The notes under the pieces are model-generated. The model worked only from the letters and a program-made list of their open reading frames with translations, was not told the origin of the DNA and ran no database searches. Of a stretch of 64,000 nucleotides of DNA, positions 28,256 to 36,599 are shown piece after piece (the first letter of the stretch is position 1; each line of letters begins with the position of its first letter). The translations under genes were made by a program, and so were the position numbers. Source of the stretch: Cytobacillus purgationiresistens (GTDB taxonomy: Bacteria > Bacillota > Bacilli > Bacillales > Cytobacillaceae); assembly GCF_030813235.1 (NCBI RefSeq), contig NZ_JAUSUB010000001.1, positions 248,001 through 312,000 on the forward strand, written 5' to 3'.

Positions 28256-28384
28256 ATGGCAAAAAAACAGCTCGTCGATTTAGTTAACCGTTTAAAAAAA
28301 GCTGGAATAAAAGTTAGCCTTACGAAGCCAAGATCATTGATGTCAATCCAACCGCCCAAACCAATTCCATCCGCTTCGAATTAA
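28256..28384 (+). CDS. small hypothetical protein, 42 residues
   Basis: The ATG follows AAAAAGGAG at good spacing. The product starts with a basic helix (MAKKQLVDLVNRLKKAGIKV) and ends in a Pro-rich segment (QPPKPIPSASN). A hairpin with a T run lies 80 bases downstream. I do not recognise it. The good ribosome binding site and the ordered composition favour a real gene. Confidence 0.5.
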   Translation: MAKKQLVDLVNRLKKAGIKVSLTKPRSLMSIQPPKPIPSASN

Positions 28385-28463
28385 TGAAGTATCGTTACAT
28401 ACAGAATAGTCTTTTGAGCTTTTTCATGCATGGTCTAATACAGAACGGTCATTTTACGCAAAG

Positions 28464-28499
28464 AAGAGATGATCTCATGATTTGAGGTTGTCTCTTTTT
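28464..28499 (+). terminator. probable terminator of the 42-residue ORF
   Basis: AAGAGA..TCTCTT with an inner CTCA..TGAG pair is followed by TTTT. Confidence 0.6.
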
Positions 28500-28694
28500 G
28501 TTTGTGATCATAGAATTAGTGGTTCAGGTATTTTATTAGTTTTTTGATGAACCTTAGAATAAATTGTGCTGGATTTTAAGGTGAATAGAAAATGGATGGA
28601 GGAACTAGATGATGAAACTAAGAATCTACCCCTCGCCGACTCGCTTAAATATCACTTAAGACTCATCTAATTTAAAGTTCAATCCTCAAAGCCA

Positions 28695-28733
28695 TAAAAA
28701 ATCTGATGCAGTGAGGACTGCATCAGATTTTTT
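28695..28733. terminator. intrinsic terminator of the aldehyde dehydrogenase gene
   Basis: A perfect stem of about 17 bp around a 4-base loop with A/T runs on both sides directly follows the minus-strand stop codon. Confidence 0.92.
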
Positions 28734-28741
28734 AAATAACT

Positions 28742-30226
28742 CTATTTCATTGAGATCCAAACACTTTTCACTTCAGTATAGTTATCTAATGCATAGGAGC
28801 CCATCTCACGGCCAATGCCTGATTGTTTATAACCTCCGAATGGTGAAGCAGCATCAAAGGCATTGTAGCAGTTCACCCAAACTGTTCCGGCACGTAATTT
28901 ATTGGCGATATAATGCGCATTTGCGACATCACGTGTCCAAACGCCTGCAGCTAAACCATATTCTGAGCTATTCGCTCGATTGATTAGTTCATCTAAATCA
29001 TCATATGGCAGGGCAGAGATAACTGGGCCAAAGATTTCTTCTTTAGCAATTGTCATTTCGTCACTGACATTGGCAAAGATGGTTGGAGAGACGAAATAGC
29101 CATCGTCCTGTGGTTTATTTCCACCAACTACTAATTCTGCTCCTTCACTTACCCCTTTTTCAATATAACCAAGCACTCGTTTTTGTTGTTCAGTAGATAC
29201 CAATGGTCCGATTTCAGTATCAGCATGAATCCCAGCGCCTTGCTTAATGTTTTTAGCATGGCTTGCCATATCAGCTACGACATTATCAAAATGCTTTTTC
29301 TGAATAAATACACGAGACCCTGCACAACAAACCTGACCTTGGTTAAACATTACTCCATTCAATGCACCAGGAATGGCCTTTGTCAAATCAGCATCTGGCA
29401 GAATGATATTTGGTGATTTTCCACCAAGTTCAAGCGTGACACGCTTCAGTGTTTTTGATGCATTCGCCATAATTTGCTTTCCAACTTCAGTTGAACCTGT
29501 AAAGGCAATTTTATCAACTAACGGGTGGTCGACAAGCGGCTGTCCAGCCGTTTCTCCGAATCCAGGAACAATATTGATGACTCCTTCAGGGAACCCAGCT
29601 TCCTGAACGAGTTCAGCAAAATATAAAGCAGTAAGTGGTGTTTGTTCTGCTGGTTTTAGTACCACCGTACAGCCGCTTGCAAGGGCAGCACCTAACTTCC
29701 ACATCGCCATGAGAAGCGGGAAGTTCCACGGAATGATTTGACCAACAACCCCAACAGCTTCATGACGAGTGTAATTGAAGAATGGTCCGCTTACAGGAAT
29801 CGTCTGACCGACAATTTTGGTCGACCAGCCGGCATAGTAACGCATATGTTCAACTGCCAACGGAATATCAGCATTCGTTGTTTCGCGAATAGGCTTTCCG
29901 TTATCTAATGTTTCTAGCTGAGCGAGCTCTTCGCTGTTTGTTTCCATTAAATCAGCTAGTTTGTACATAAGTCTGCTTCTTGCTGAAGCCGGCATCTTTG
30001 ACCATTTACCTTCGTCGAATGCTTTACGGGCAGCTTTAACTGCCAAGTCAATGTCTTCTGCCCCTGCTTCATAGACGTGTGCAAGAACTTCACCTGTTGC
30101 TGGATTATATGTTTCAAAAGTCTTTTCTGTTTTACTTTCGACAAATTCACCGTTAATAAATAATTTCTTTTTACCTGTTAAAAATTTTTCTACTTTTTCT
30201 TTTACACTTACAGTTAACTGACTCAT
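28742..30226 (-). CDS. dhaS: aldehyde dehydrogenase, DhaS type
   Basis: 494 residues. The general-base motif LELGGKSPNIIL and the nucleophile motif GQVCCAGSRVF (second or first Cys near residue 300) are intact, and the NAD site segment IPWNFPLLMAMWKLG is present. It oxidises aldehydes to acids with NAD. The length and the FINGEFVES opening match B. subtilis DhaS. The start ATG follows AGGAGGAATTAG. A candidate CcpA site lies about 60 bases upstream. It forms a single-gene unit. Confidence 0.88.
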   Translation of the reverse strand: MSQLTVSVKEKVEKFLTGKKKLFINGEFVESKTEKTFETYNPATGEVLAHVYEAGAEDIDLAVKAARKAFDEGKWSKMPASARSRLMYKLADLMETNSEELAQLETLDNGKPIRETTNADIPLAVEHMRYYAGWSTKIVGQTIPVSGPFFNYTRHEAVGVVGQIIPWNFPLLMAMWKLGAALASGCTVVLKPAEQTPLTALYFAELVQEAGFPEGVINIVPGFGETAGQPLVDHPLVDKIAFTGSTEVGKQIMANASKTLKRVTLELGGKSPNIILPDADLTKAIPGALNGVMFNQGQVCCAGSRVFIQKKHFDNVVADMASHAKNIKQGAGIHADTEIGPLVSTEQQKRVLGYIEKGVSEGAELVVGGNKPQDDGYFVSPTIFANVSDEMTIAKEEIFGPVISALPYDDLDELINRANSSEYGLAAGVWTRDVANAHYIANKLRAGTVWVNCYNAFDAASPFGGYKQSGIGREMGSYALDNYTEVKSVWISMK

Positions 30227-30282
30227 CTAATTCCTCCTAAAAATAGTATTCTATGTATTTCTTGGTTGGGAATTGAAAATCA

Positions 30283-30297
30283 TAGAAACCGCTTACA
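30283..30297. promoter_or_regulatory. candidate CcpA (cre) site upstream of dhaS
   Basis: TAGAAACCGCTTACA matches the cre pattern WTGNAANCGNWNNCA at all fixed positions but one. It lies in the expected promoter region of the aldehyde dehydrogenase gene. Matches this good also occur by chance. Confidence 0.4.
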
Positions 30298-30473
30298 GTG
30301 TAATAGTAACATCTTCAAAATATGTAAACAACTAAGAAGATTATAAATTTTCCTACTATTTTCGACAATGTTTATATTTATTTCAGGAAACCTTTATCAA
30401 AATCAACCGTATAAAAAGGAATTGGAACAATTTAGAAGAATTAATATAAGAATGGGAAAAGGAGTGTTTTATA

Positions 30474-31253
30474 TTGAGTGCAATTAAAGTTGTGGATTTA
30501 TCGAAAAACTTCGGGTCTTTCCAGGCCGTAAGGTATATCGATTTAGAAATAAAAAAAGGGGAGTTGTTTGGTTTTCTAGGACCCAATGGAGCCGGTAAAA
30601 CAACCGCTATCAAAATGATGACTGGTTTACTGGAGCCGAATACAGGTTCCATCGAGGTTGCTGGTACAGACATCTGGAAGAAACCTTTAGAAGCGAAGAG
30701 AAAAATGGCTGCCATTCCTGATGTACCTATACTTTATCCAAAACTCACAGGAAGAGAATTTCTTCGGTTCATTGGCAGTGTGTATGAAATTGAACAACAG
30801 ACTTTTGAAATGAGAAGCGAAAAGTATCTTCATATATTTGGTTTGACTGACCGGGCAGACGATTTAATAGAATCATACTCACATGGAATGAGACAAAAAA
30901 TTAATTTATGCGCTGCTTTTATTCATCAGCCAGAAGTATTATTTCTTGATGAACCTACAGTCGGGCTAGATCCTAAAGGTGCAAAAACATTAAAGAGTCT
31001 ATTGAGGACCCATTGTGATAATGGAATGACTGTCTTTATGTCAACGCATATATTAGAAATTGCCGAACAAATGTGTGATCGAGTTGGGATTATTAATAAA
31101 GGTAAAATTATTGCGGTTGGAACTATGGCAGAGTTAAAGCATGAGAGGACAGAGTCTTCGCTTGAGGAATTATTTTTAAATCTGACAGGAGACTCGGATA
31201 TGAAATACTTAATTGAAGAATTAGCGGGTGAAGATGAGAAGGTGGATATATGA
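30474..31253 (+). CDS. ABC transporter ATP-binding protein (EcsA-like)
   Basis: 259 residues. Walker A GPNGAGKTT (about residues 38-46), the signature SYSHGMRQK and Walker B VLFLDEPTVGLDP are all intact. It is the ATPase of an ABC-2 type exporter. The TTG start at 30474 has AAAAGGAG upstream. Its stop overlaps the ATG of the permease (ATGA), so the two are coupled. The substrate is unknown; EcsA and YthP are the nearest B. subtilis relatives by pattern. Confidence 0.88.
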   Translation: MSAIKVVDLSKNFGSFQAVRYIDLEIKKGELFGFLGPNGAGKTTAIKMMTGLLEPNTGSIEVAGTDIWKKPLEAKRKMAAIPDVPILYPKLTGREFLRFIGSVYEIEQQTFEMRSEKYLHIFGLTDRADDLIESYSHGMRQKINLCAAFIHQPEVLFLDEPTVGLDPKGAKTLKSLLRTHCDNGMTVFMSTHILEIAEQMCDRVGIINKGKIIAVGTMAELKHERTESSLEELFLNLTGDSDMKYLIEELAGEDEKVDI

Positions 31254-32941
31254 CGAAAAAGCTCTTAAAGCTTTATTTGAAAATCGCGAAGAATGAATTC
31301 ATTTCTCTGCCAGAAGGGCAAAAAATCGCCTTGGTTTTTGCAAGTCTTGCTGTGATTTTCTTTATTGGCATTTTTAGCTTTATCGTTTTGGGGATTTCTT
31401 CTACTTTGCCGACTGATTTTTTTAACTCCTTATTTGCTTACGCCTTAACCGGTGTACTGGCCTTTAATATCTTATTTGGGGTTCCGCAAATATTTAAAAA
31501 CCTATATGGCGCAAGTGATTTAGCCTTTCTGTTTACTCTCCCCATCCGAACAAATCAGCTTTTTTGGGTAAAGTTTATTCAAAGCCTTATCGGCCTTCCT
31601 GGTCTACTATGGATTGCCTCTTGTGTATTAATAACAGTTTTTGGCGTTTCTGCTCAGGCCAGCTTTCTTTTTTATCCGATCTCATACATAACCATTTTGC
31701 TTATCACCCTCATAGGTATGGGCGTTGCTTATTTGTTGAACTTAGTGCTAATTCAAATTATACCTGTGAATAGAGCAAAGGAATTAATGACGGTTATGAC
31801 GGCGATGGCAGGGATCATCGTCTATGTGCTTTTTCAAATTCCTAATCTGATGCAAAATAACATTTATACAGATGAATTAACTGTTCTGCCAGAATTCCCT
31901 AGCTGGATTCCAATGGAATGGGGCGGAAGAGTTTTATCTTCTGCAATCTTTGGTACGATTCAAATCTTACCTTTGAGTATGCTCATATTATTTACTGTCC
32001 TTCTATTATTTTTGTCTTCCTCTTTGGTTGAAAAAGGATTTCGCACAGGCTGGATTAAAATGAATGACGGTCTCCGTAATAGAAAGAAATTAAAATCCAA
32101 AAAGAATAAGAATAGAATCCATTCACCTATTGTTTCAATCGGTGTAAAGGAATGGAGGGCAATCCAGCGAGATATGAGGGAATGGGTCACTTTCCTGCCA
32201 TTTATATTTTTGTTGGTCTTTCCAGTTGCTTCAATCTTGAATGAAGGCAAGACAATCGATTTTATCTTAAGTCACCCCAATATTTCGTGGATGCTAGCTC
32301 AAGCTGCTTTTTTATTTATGTTTATATTCATGACTGCAGGATTTACGTCTTCCTCGTTTGCAAGAGAGGCACACGCAATCCACTTATTACGTATTTTACC
32401 ATTGTCAGGTTGGCAAATAACGCTTGGAAAGCTATGGATTAATTGGTTAATCCCAGTATGCTTATTAAGCACACTGCAAGTAATTGCAAGCATTCTTCTG
32501 AATTGGAACCCTTTAGCGACTATTTTCGGCATCGTGATCATTGCCATTGCTTCCTTGGGAATAACAGGAATTGGCCTTTGGTTAGGAGCCATTGGAGCGA
32601 AGTATGATGCAAATAATCCACAAAATCGATTAATAGGGGGAGTTTCCTTTCTTTTAATCTTTTTATGTTTTTCGTACGTCATAATTGCAATGATTCCTAC
32701 AATGCTCGTGTTGTTGCCCATCGATTCATTGAACTTATTTACTGATGATGAATTCACGGGACTATTTGGCTTGCTTTTTACGTTATTAAAATGGAAGGCA
32801 GCCCATTCGTTACTCTTTACATTCATTGGAGGGTTTGTGTCGGTGATTTTCTCTATTGGTATCGCTTATTTCTTCTTGTTATTGACAGTAAAGAAAATTA
32901 ACCAGGGTATTAACATTAAATTTGTTGATAAGCGGGGATAG
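31250..32941 (+). CDS. ABC exporter permease
   Basis: 563 residues with about twelve to fourteen hydrophobic segments and a basic cytoplasmic loop (KLKSKKNKNRIHS) in the middle. It is longer than EcsB (about 400) and fits the 'putative ABC exporter' membrane family. It starts inside the last codons of the ATPase gene (4-base overlap), so the two form one exporter. No third component or substrate gene is next to it. Confidence 0.8.
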   Translation: MTKKLLKLYLKIAKNEFISLPEGQKIALVFASLAVIFFIGIFSFIVLGISSTLPTDFFNSLFAYALTGVLAFNILFGVPQIFKNLYGASDLAFLFTLPIRTNQLFWVKFIQSLIGLPGLLWIASCVLITVFGVSAQASFLFYPISYITILLITLIGMGVAYLLNLVLIQIIPVNRAKELMTVMTAMAGIIVYVLFQIPNLMQNNIYTDELTVLPEFPSWIPMEWGGRVLSSAIFGTIQILPLSMLILFTVLLLFLSSSLVEKGFRTGWIKMNDGLRNRKKLKSKKNKNRIHSPIVSIGVKEWRAIQRDMREWVTFLPFIFLLVFPVASILNEGKTIDFILSHPNISWMLAQAAFLFMFIFMTAGFTSSSFAREAHAIHLLRILPLSGWQITLGKLWINWLIPVCLLSTLQVIASILLNWNPLATIFGIVIIAIASLGITGIGLWLGAIGAKYDANNPQNRLIGGVSFLLIFLCFSYVIIAMIPTMLVLLPIDSLNLFTDDEFTGLFGLLFTLLKWKAAHSLLFTFIGGFVSVIFSIGIAYFFLLLTVKKINQGINIKFVDKRG

Positions 32942-32996
32942 AGCATAAGATAGGAGCTGTCCCAAAAGGGGAAATCATCCAAAAAGAAGCATATAA

Positions 32997-33032
32997 AAAA
33001 ACAAGAATGCTATTAAAGCATTCTTGTTTTAT
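32997..33032. terminator. bidirectional intrinsic terminator
   Basis: AAACAAGAATGCT pairs with AGCATTCTTGTTT over 5 bases and has A/T runs on both sides. Confidence 0.9.
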
Positions 33033-33084
33033 AAAATCGGAGTCAATAAGTCGAAATTGGCCTTATTAAACAGCCCCATTTTGC

Positions 33085-33825
33085 TCAAAGCGGCTTTCTC
33101 CTTATAGATAGAATAATCGTTAGTAAAAAAAGTACAAATGAATAAACAAATGCTGTGAATGTTACTAAATAGTATTGATCCATATTACGAATCGCAATAC
33201 CGATGATAGCCCAAACAAATACCAATGGATAAAGCCAATCATGGTATTTGACTAGAATATAAATGGCTATCACCATTGCAACGGAAAGCATGATAATTGT
33301 CCATATTGTATTGGAAAGACCCCAGCCATTCCAGTTTATATAGGTTAAATAGTAGCTAATATTGGCAATTGTTGCGACCGATACCCACCCAAGGTAAATT
33401 GAAAAAGTGGCCATATCAATCTTTATACCGGAAATATTAAGATTCCTGTAAAGTACAATTAATGTAATAAGTAATGAAACAATTATAATAATAGAAAGTA
33501 AAAATAATTCATAATGCCATGTGACAATCCATATCCCATTTAAGAGGGAGCTCAAAATAAAGATAGGATATATTTTTTTGTATATGGGAAGGTTTCTTTT
33601 TGAAGGGAAACCTTGACGCATCAGCCATATGGCGAGCATCAAATAAATCAGTCCCCATATCATGAAGACATAGCCGGCTGGCGTGAATAACACATTTAGT
33701 TTGTTAGACACTTCACTGGTGGTTTGACCGTTAATTGGAAGCGCATGTGCAAGTAAATTCATTGTAATCATGAATGCATACGCAAGAATACTGAGTAAAT
33801 ATAACAAAAGTTCACAGCCTTTCAT
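33085..33825 (-). CDS. TspO-related Trp-rich membrane protein
   Basis: 246 residues, about eight hydrophobic segments. The motif FTPAGYVFMIWGLIY and the scattered Trp residues match the large, TspO/MBR-related family of Bacillus membrane proteins. Their role is not defined; TspO itself binds porphyrins. The ATG at 33825 has only a weak AGGAT upstream. An in-frame TTG at 33807 has AAAGG at 10 bases and may be the real start. Confidence 0.72.
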   Translation of the reverse strand: MKGCELLLYLLSILAYAFMITMNLLAHALPINGQTTSEVSNKLNVLFTPAGYVFMIWGLIYLMLAIWLMRQGFPSKRNLPIYKKIYPIFILSSLLNGIWIVTWHYELFLLSIIIIVSLLITLIVLYRNLNISGIKIDMATFSIYLGWVSVATIANISYYLTYINWNGWGLSNTIWTIIMLSVAMVIAIYILVKYHDWLYPLVFVWAIIGIAIRNMDQYYLVTFTAFVYSFVLFLLTIILSIRRKPL

Positions 33826-34649
33826 TTAAATGTATTATCCTATATTCCTTTTTTTGTTCATTTCTAACCAACAATAGATAGTGAGGTGCATATTTCTAAA
33901 ATGATTCAAATCAATTTTTTGTATTCATTGTTTCATATTTGTTTTATCAATCATTTATAAAACCTAAGATTTTGAAGAGTTAACCCGAAATCATGTATGA
34001 GAGACTATTTGTATTTTTGTACAATGACTTTTTTTATGGTGGGTTTATTTTAAAGAATGACGTAAGAGTTTCGGTTCAACCTGATTCATTATATAGGTGA
34101 GAGTGAAACTAACTAACGAAGGTTTAATAATTATAACGAATATCACACTTGAAGATACGTTAGAAACAGTTGTAAAAATGATTCTGATTCAGGAATCAAT
34201 TATATGATTGGTATTTTCTTTTAGGAAAAGGCAAGTTAACGCTGTGCGAGTAAAAAGATGAAGCAAAGGAATTAAATGCTTATAATATCGCATGGGTTTT
34301 GGATCAAATATTAATATTTCATTTGTCCTATATTAAGGTTTTTCTAGAAAGTAGGGTTTTTTTTGAGTGAGGGGTATTTATTCTAGAATTTTTTACCCCT
34401 TATCTATTTAATTGCTTCCAATATTAAAACAATCCTTACGTTAGATGGGTCGTGCAATAAAGTTTTTGTCACATCAGCTTCAGAGGTTTTTGAATCCTTG
34501 GACTATATGCAAATTATTTCTAAGAAATTTATCCATGAAAGTAAATACCTCCATTATTTCAATTTTGTTACATATTTTATTTTTTTCTTATCTCTGTATG
34601 TGAGGAGTAAATCTGTAAAAACTATGGGCAGATGGGAAGGAGGGATCTC
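33826..34649. other. long gene-poor AT-rich stretch
   Basis: About 820 bases without a convincing gene. A 36-codon GTG frame (34098-34208, ending in KMILIQESII) has no ribosome binding site. Two TTCTAGAA palindromes occur near 34345 and 34380. A 67-residue frame at 34498 lacks a start signal and runs into the next real gene. Confidence 0.5.
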
Positions 34650-34856
34650 ATGTATAAGAAGGACGATGAAAGATTGCAGGCTTTTGTTGGTTCAAAATTA
34701 ACTGAGAATCACCAGCGAACAGATGACCTCATTACCGCTCTTTCGTACTCTCAAGCTGAGAATAGCGAGACATGTGACAGACGAAGTGAAGACCCTTATG
34801 ATTATATGGAAGGTGTTGATATAGCCATTCCGAGAAATGGTTATAGTGAATCATAA
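34650..34856 (+). CDS. small hydrophilic hypothetical protein, 68 residues
   Basis: The ATG at 34650 follows GGAAGGAGGGA, a very strong site. The product is charged, with no membrane segment, and reads MYKKDDERLQAFVGSKL at the start and YDYMEGVDIAIPRNGYSES at the end. A strong terminator follows the stop. I do not recognise the family. The ribosome binding site and terminator make it a credible gene. Confidence 0.65.
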   Translation: MYKKDDERLQAFVGSKLTENHQRTDDLITALSYSQAENSETCDRRSEDPYDYMEGVDIAIPRNGYSES

Positions 34857-34857
34857 T

Positions 34858-34891
34858 AAGAAGGAGGCTGCTGCCAAGCAGCCTTCTTTGA
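34858..34891 (+). terminator. intrinsic terminator after the 68-residue ORF
   Basis: AAGAAGG-GGCTGCT pairs with AGCAGCC-TTCTT, followed by T residues. Confidence 0.88.
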
Positions 34892-34939
34892 TTAGGGGAA
34901 AGGAGTTTAAGGTCCTCTTGGAAATATTATAAAATCCTT

Positions 34940-35080
34940 CTACTTTTCTTTTTTTAAGTATTCCTCTGCGAGTTTATTTTTCACTTCATTGTATGAAAGA
35001 CCGGACTCTTGATTTAATCTTTTTACTTCATCAATGTCGGTTCCAGCGATCGTAATGTTTTTGGTCTTTTGTTGTTTCAT
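34940..35080 (-). CDS. small protein resembling the gamma-type SASP N-terminal motif
   Basis: 46 residues: it contains IAGTDIDEVKRLNQESGL followed by an EVKNKLAEEYLKK helix. The G-T-x-[IV]-x-x-V-[KR]-x-x-N pattern recalls gamma-type small acid-soluble spore proteins, but the Gln-rich repeats are absent, so this is only a resemblance. The AAGGAG site is 14 bases away, longer than usual. A four-codon frame (Met-Met-Thr-Lys) lies between and ends at ATGA, overlapping the start, so translation may be coupled. Confidence 0.55.
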   Translation of the reverse strand: MKQQKTKNITIAGTDIDEVKRLNQESGLSYNEVKNKLAEEYLKKEK

Positions 35081-35198
35081 TTTGTCATCATCGTCTCCTT
35101 TATTTATAGCATTTCAAATTTTATAGAAAAGATGTCAGGTTTTATCTATTTTTTATGGTGATTTTGTCCATACTAAAGAAAAAAAGGGGGCATCTACT

Positions 35199-35387
35199 AT
35201 GTTTTTCAATAAGAAAGGTCAAGATGATAAACCAGAAGTAGTGTTTTTAGATACTGAAGTGTATTCCTGCAGTGATGATGTTTGCAACGGCTGGATGAGA
35301 AAGGATTTTGCTTCAGATGATTTAAAATGTCCTTTATGTGGAAACGAAACAACAGCTGAGATGAGAGAGCTGCCAGAAATATTATAA
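35199..35387 (+). CDS. ydjO: YdjO-like small zinc-ribbon protein
   Basis: 62 residues. Four cysteines form a ribbon: YSCSDDVCNGWMRKDF and then KCPLCGNET. The C-x4-C-x-GWMR and CPLCG pattern matches the cold-inducible YdjO family of Bacillus. It probably binds one zinc ion; its role is unknown. The ATG follows AAAGGGGG. A terminator follows directly. Confidence 0.8.
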   Translation: MFFNKKGQDDKPEVVFLDTEVYSCSDDVCNGWMRKDFASDDLKCPLCGNETTAEMRELPEIL

Positions 35388-35397
35388 TTGCTGTTAT

Positions 35398-35433
35398 AAA
35401 GCTCACAGTATTTTATTGACTGTGAGCTTTTAT
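35398..35433. terminator. intrinsic terminator after the YdjO-like gene
   Basis: A perfect 12-bp stem, AAAGCTCACAGT with ACTGTGAGCTTT, is followed by T residues. It may also serve the convergent 50-residue gene. Confidence 0.9.
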
Positions 35434-35441
35434 TGTTATCA

Positions 35442-35594
35442 TTATAAATTTTCGTTTTGTTGTTTCACTTCTTTAGATGCAATATAGGCATTGGCTTCTT
35501 CTATTATTCGAAGTTCATCTACAGATTCGCCTGCTACAAATCTTACAGTTGGAATCTCTTTAATTGAGTTAGATGATTCAATCCTTTTCTTCAT
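35442..35594 (-). CDS. small hypothetical protein, 50 residues
   Basis: The ATG at 35594 follows GAAGGAGCC at ideal spacing. The product is a charged protein (MKKRIESSNSIKEIP, then ESVDELRIIEEANAYIASKE). There is no membrane segment and no family that I recognise. It is convergent with the YdjO-like gene across the terminator. Confidence 0.6.
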   Translation of the reverse strand: MKKRIESSNSIKEIPTVRFVAGESVDELRIIEEANAYIASKEVKQQNENL

Positions 35595-35739
35595 ATATAG
35601 GCTCCTTCATATTGGGATATGATGAGGTTGCGCAAAAAACAGCTAGATTATTCAAGCCATCGTGAGGTTTATTCTCTGATAATAAATTAGTATTTACTTA
35701 TGTTAATTATTGTTTGCTCTTCCTTAATGGGTAGAGGCA

Positions 35740-35991
35740 ATGGATTTACCAGAAGGTGTATTAGAAAAAGAATTATTTACTGAGCTGCGCCCTTCCAATC
35801 TTTCAGTGGTTGGTGCTGATTGGTTTAGATTAAGTGAGAAGCTACTAGCGATAAATCAAGATGATCAAGTGGCTCAATTATTTGTAACTGTACAAATTGT
35901 CACGTTCGAAGGGCCGCATAATCCTCCTTATATGGAGGAAAGAGTCATTTTTAACATTGACTCACAAACTTTGACACCGATTGTACTATAA
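35740..35991 (+). CDS. hypothetical protein, 83 residues
   Basis: The ATG follows GTAGAGG. The sequence alternates polar and hydrophobic residues (VAQLFVTVQIVTFEG) and ends FNIDSQTLTPIVL, suggesting a small beta-rich fold. No family is recognised. The composition is protein-like throughout. Confidence 0.55.
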   Translation: MDLPEGVLEKELFTELRPSNLSVVGADWFRLSEKLLAINQDDQVAQLFVTVQIVTFEGPHNPPYMEERVIFNIDSQTLTPIVL

Positions 35992-36112
35992 TCAGATCAT
36001 ACCTAGTATGAATGGGATGAATTCAATTTAGAATGAAAAAACGTAACATAGTGGAGCAGTGGATAGCAGGTTGTTAGGGGATGATCTTGATTTGATGTAT
36101 TTTGCTCCATAA

Positions 36113-36155
36113 AAAAACAGCGCCTGAGTTTCCGTTTCTCAGCGCTGTTTTTTTG
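36113..36155. terminator. bidirectional intrinsic terminator
   Basis: ACAGCG-CTGAG pairs with CTCAG-CGCTGT (one bulged C), with A-run and T-run flanks. It lies next to the stop of the minus-strand YhfH-like gene. Confidence 0.88.
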
Positions 36156-36287
36156 CTATTCACTTTTTTTAGAAAGGCAGCGATCACATTCCATTAAATA
36201 TGACTCAGCTTGCTCACTTACTTGTTGCCCACATTCAGGACATACCTTTTTTTGTAATGTCTTAAAGAATTCAACTGGACTTTTCAT
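36156..36287 (-). CDS. yhfH: YhfH-family small zinc-ribbon protein
   Basis: 43 residues. VEFFKTLQKKVCPECG and LMECDRCLSKK give two Cys pairs spaced as in B. subtilis YhfH, a short protein of unknown function with a probable zinc ribbon. The ATG follows AAGGAGGAAT. It is divergent from yocH. Confidence 0.75.
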   Translation of the reverse strand: MKSPVEFFKTLQKKVCPECGQQVSEQAESYLMECDRCLSKKSE

Positions 36288-36599
36288 CAATTTAATTCCT
36301 CCTTATATAATACAATTATTGTTTTTTATAACTGTTATGGTACAGTATACACTGGAGGAATAAAAAAGTGTAGTCATTTATCTAAAAATTTTTATTTTTT
36401 CAAATAATAGCCTTAAAATCTTCGTTATTCATTACTATTAATACAATTATTATTAATTTCTCCATTATGGTTATCTCTTTGTTAACAACTTGTTATATAA
36501 GTAACTGGATTATTAACTGCTTGTTCTTTTCCTGTAAATATTCCATGTTATGATTATCAACGTTAGCTAAAAACAAGCTATACAGGAGGTTTTTAACAT
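36288..36599. promoter_or_regulatory. divergent promoter region of yhfH and yocH
   Basis: 312 AT-rich bases. It holds the YhfH ribosome binding site, a WalR box at 36480-36496, and a TATGAT candidate -10 (36549-36554) ahead of yocH. Confidence 0.55.
36480..36496 (+). promoter_or_regulatory. WalR (YycF) binding site upstream of yocH
   Basis: TGTTAA-N5-TGTTAT is an exact match to the WalR direct-repeat consensus TGTWAH-N5-TGTWAH, 104 bases upstream of the yocH start. B. subtilis yocH is a known WalRK target, which supports the call. Confidence 0.8.

Larger units (their letters stand above)
28385..28741. other. gene-free stretch with two terminators
   Basis: Contains the hairpins at 28464-28499 and 28695-28733. 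A 16-codon frame at 28609 with GGAGGAA upstream is the only other candidate, and it is too short to support. Confidence 0.5.

Noticed and set aside
28609-28659. 16-codon frame with GGAGGAA upstream
   Set aside because: Too short to support, and the composition is uninformative.
34098-34208. 36-codon GTG frame ending in KMILIQESII
   Set aside because: It looks protein-like but has no ribosome binding site and no recognisable relatives; it may be a remnant.
34498-34701. 67-residue plus-strand frame
   Set aside because: No ribosome binding site, poor composition, and it overlaps the better-supported ORF at 34650 in another frame.
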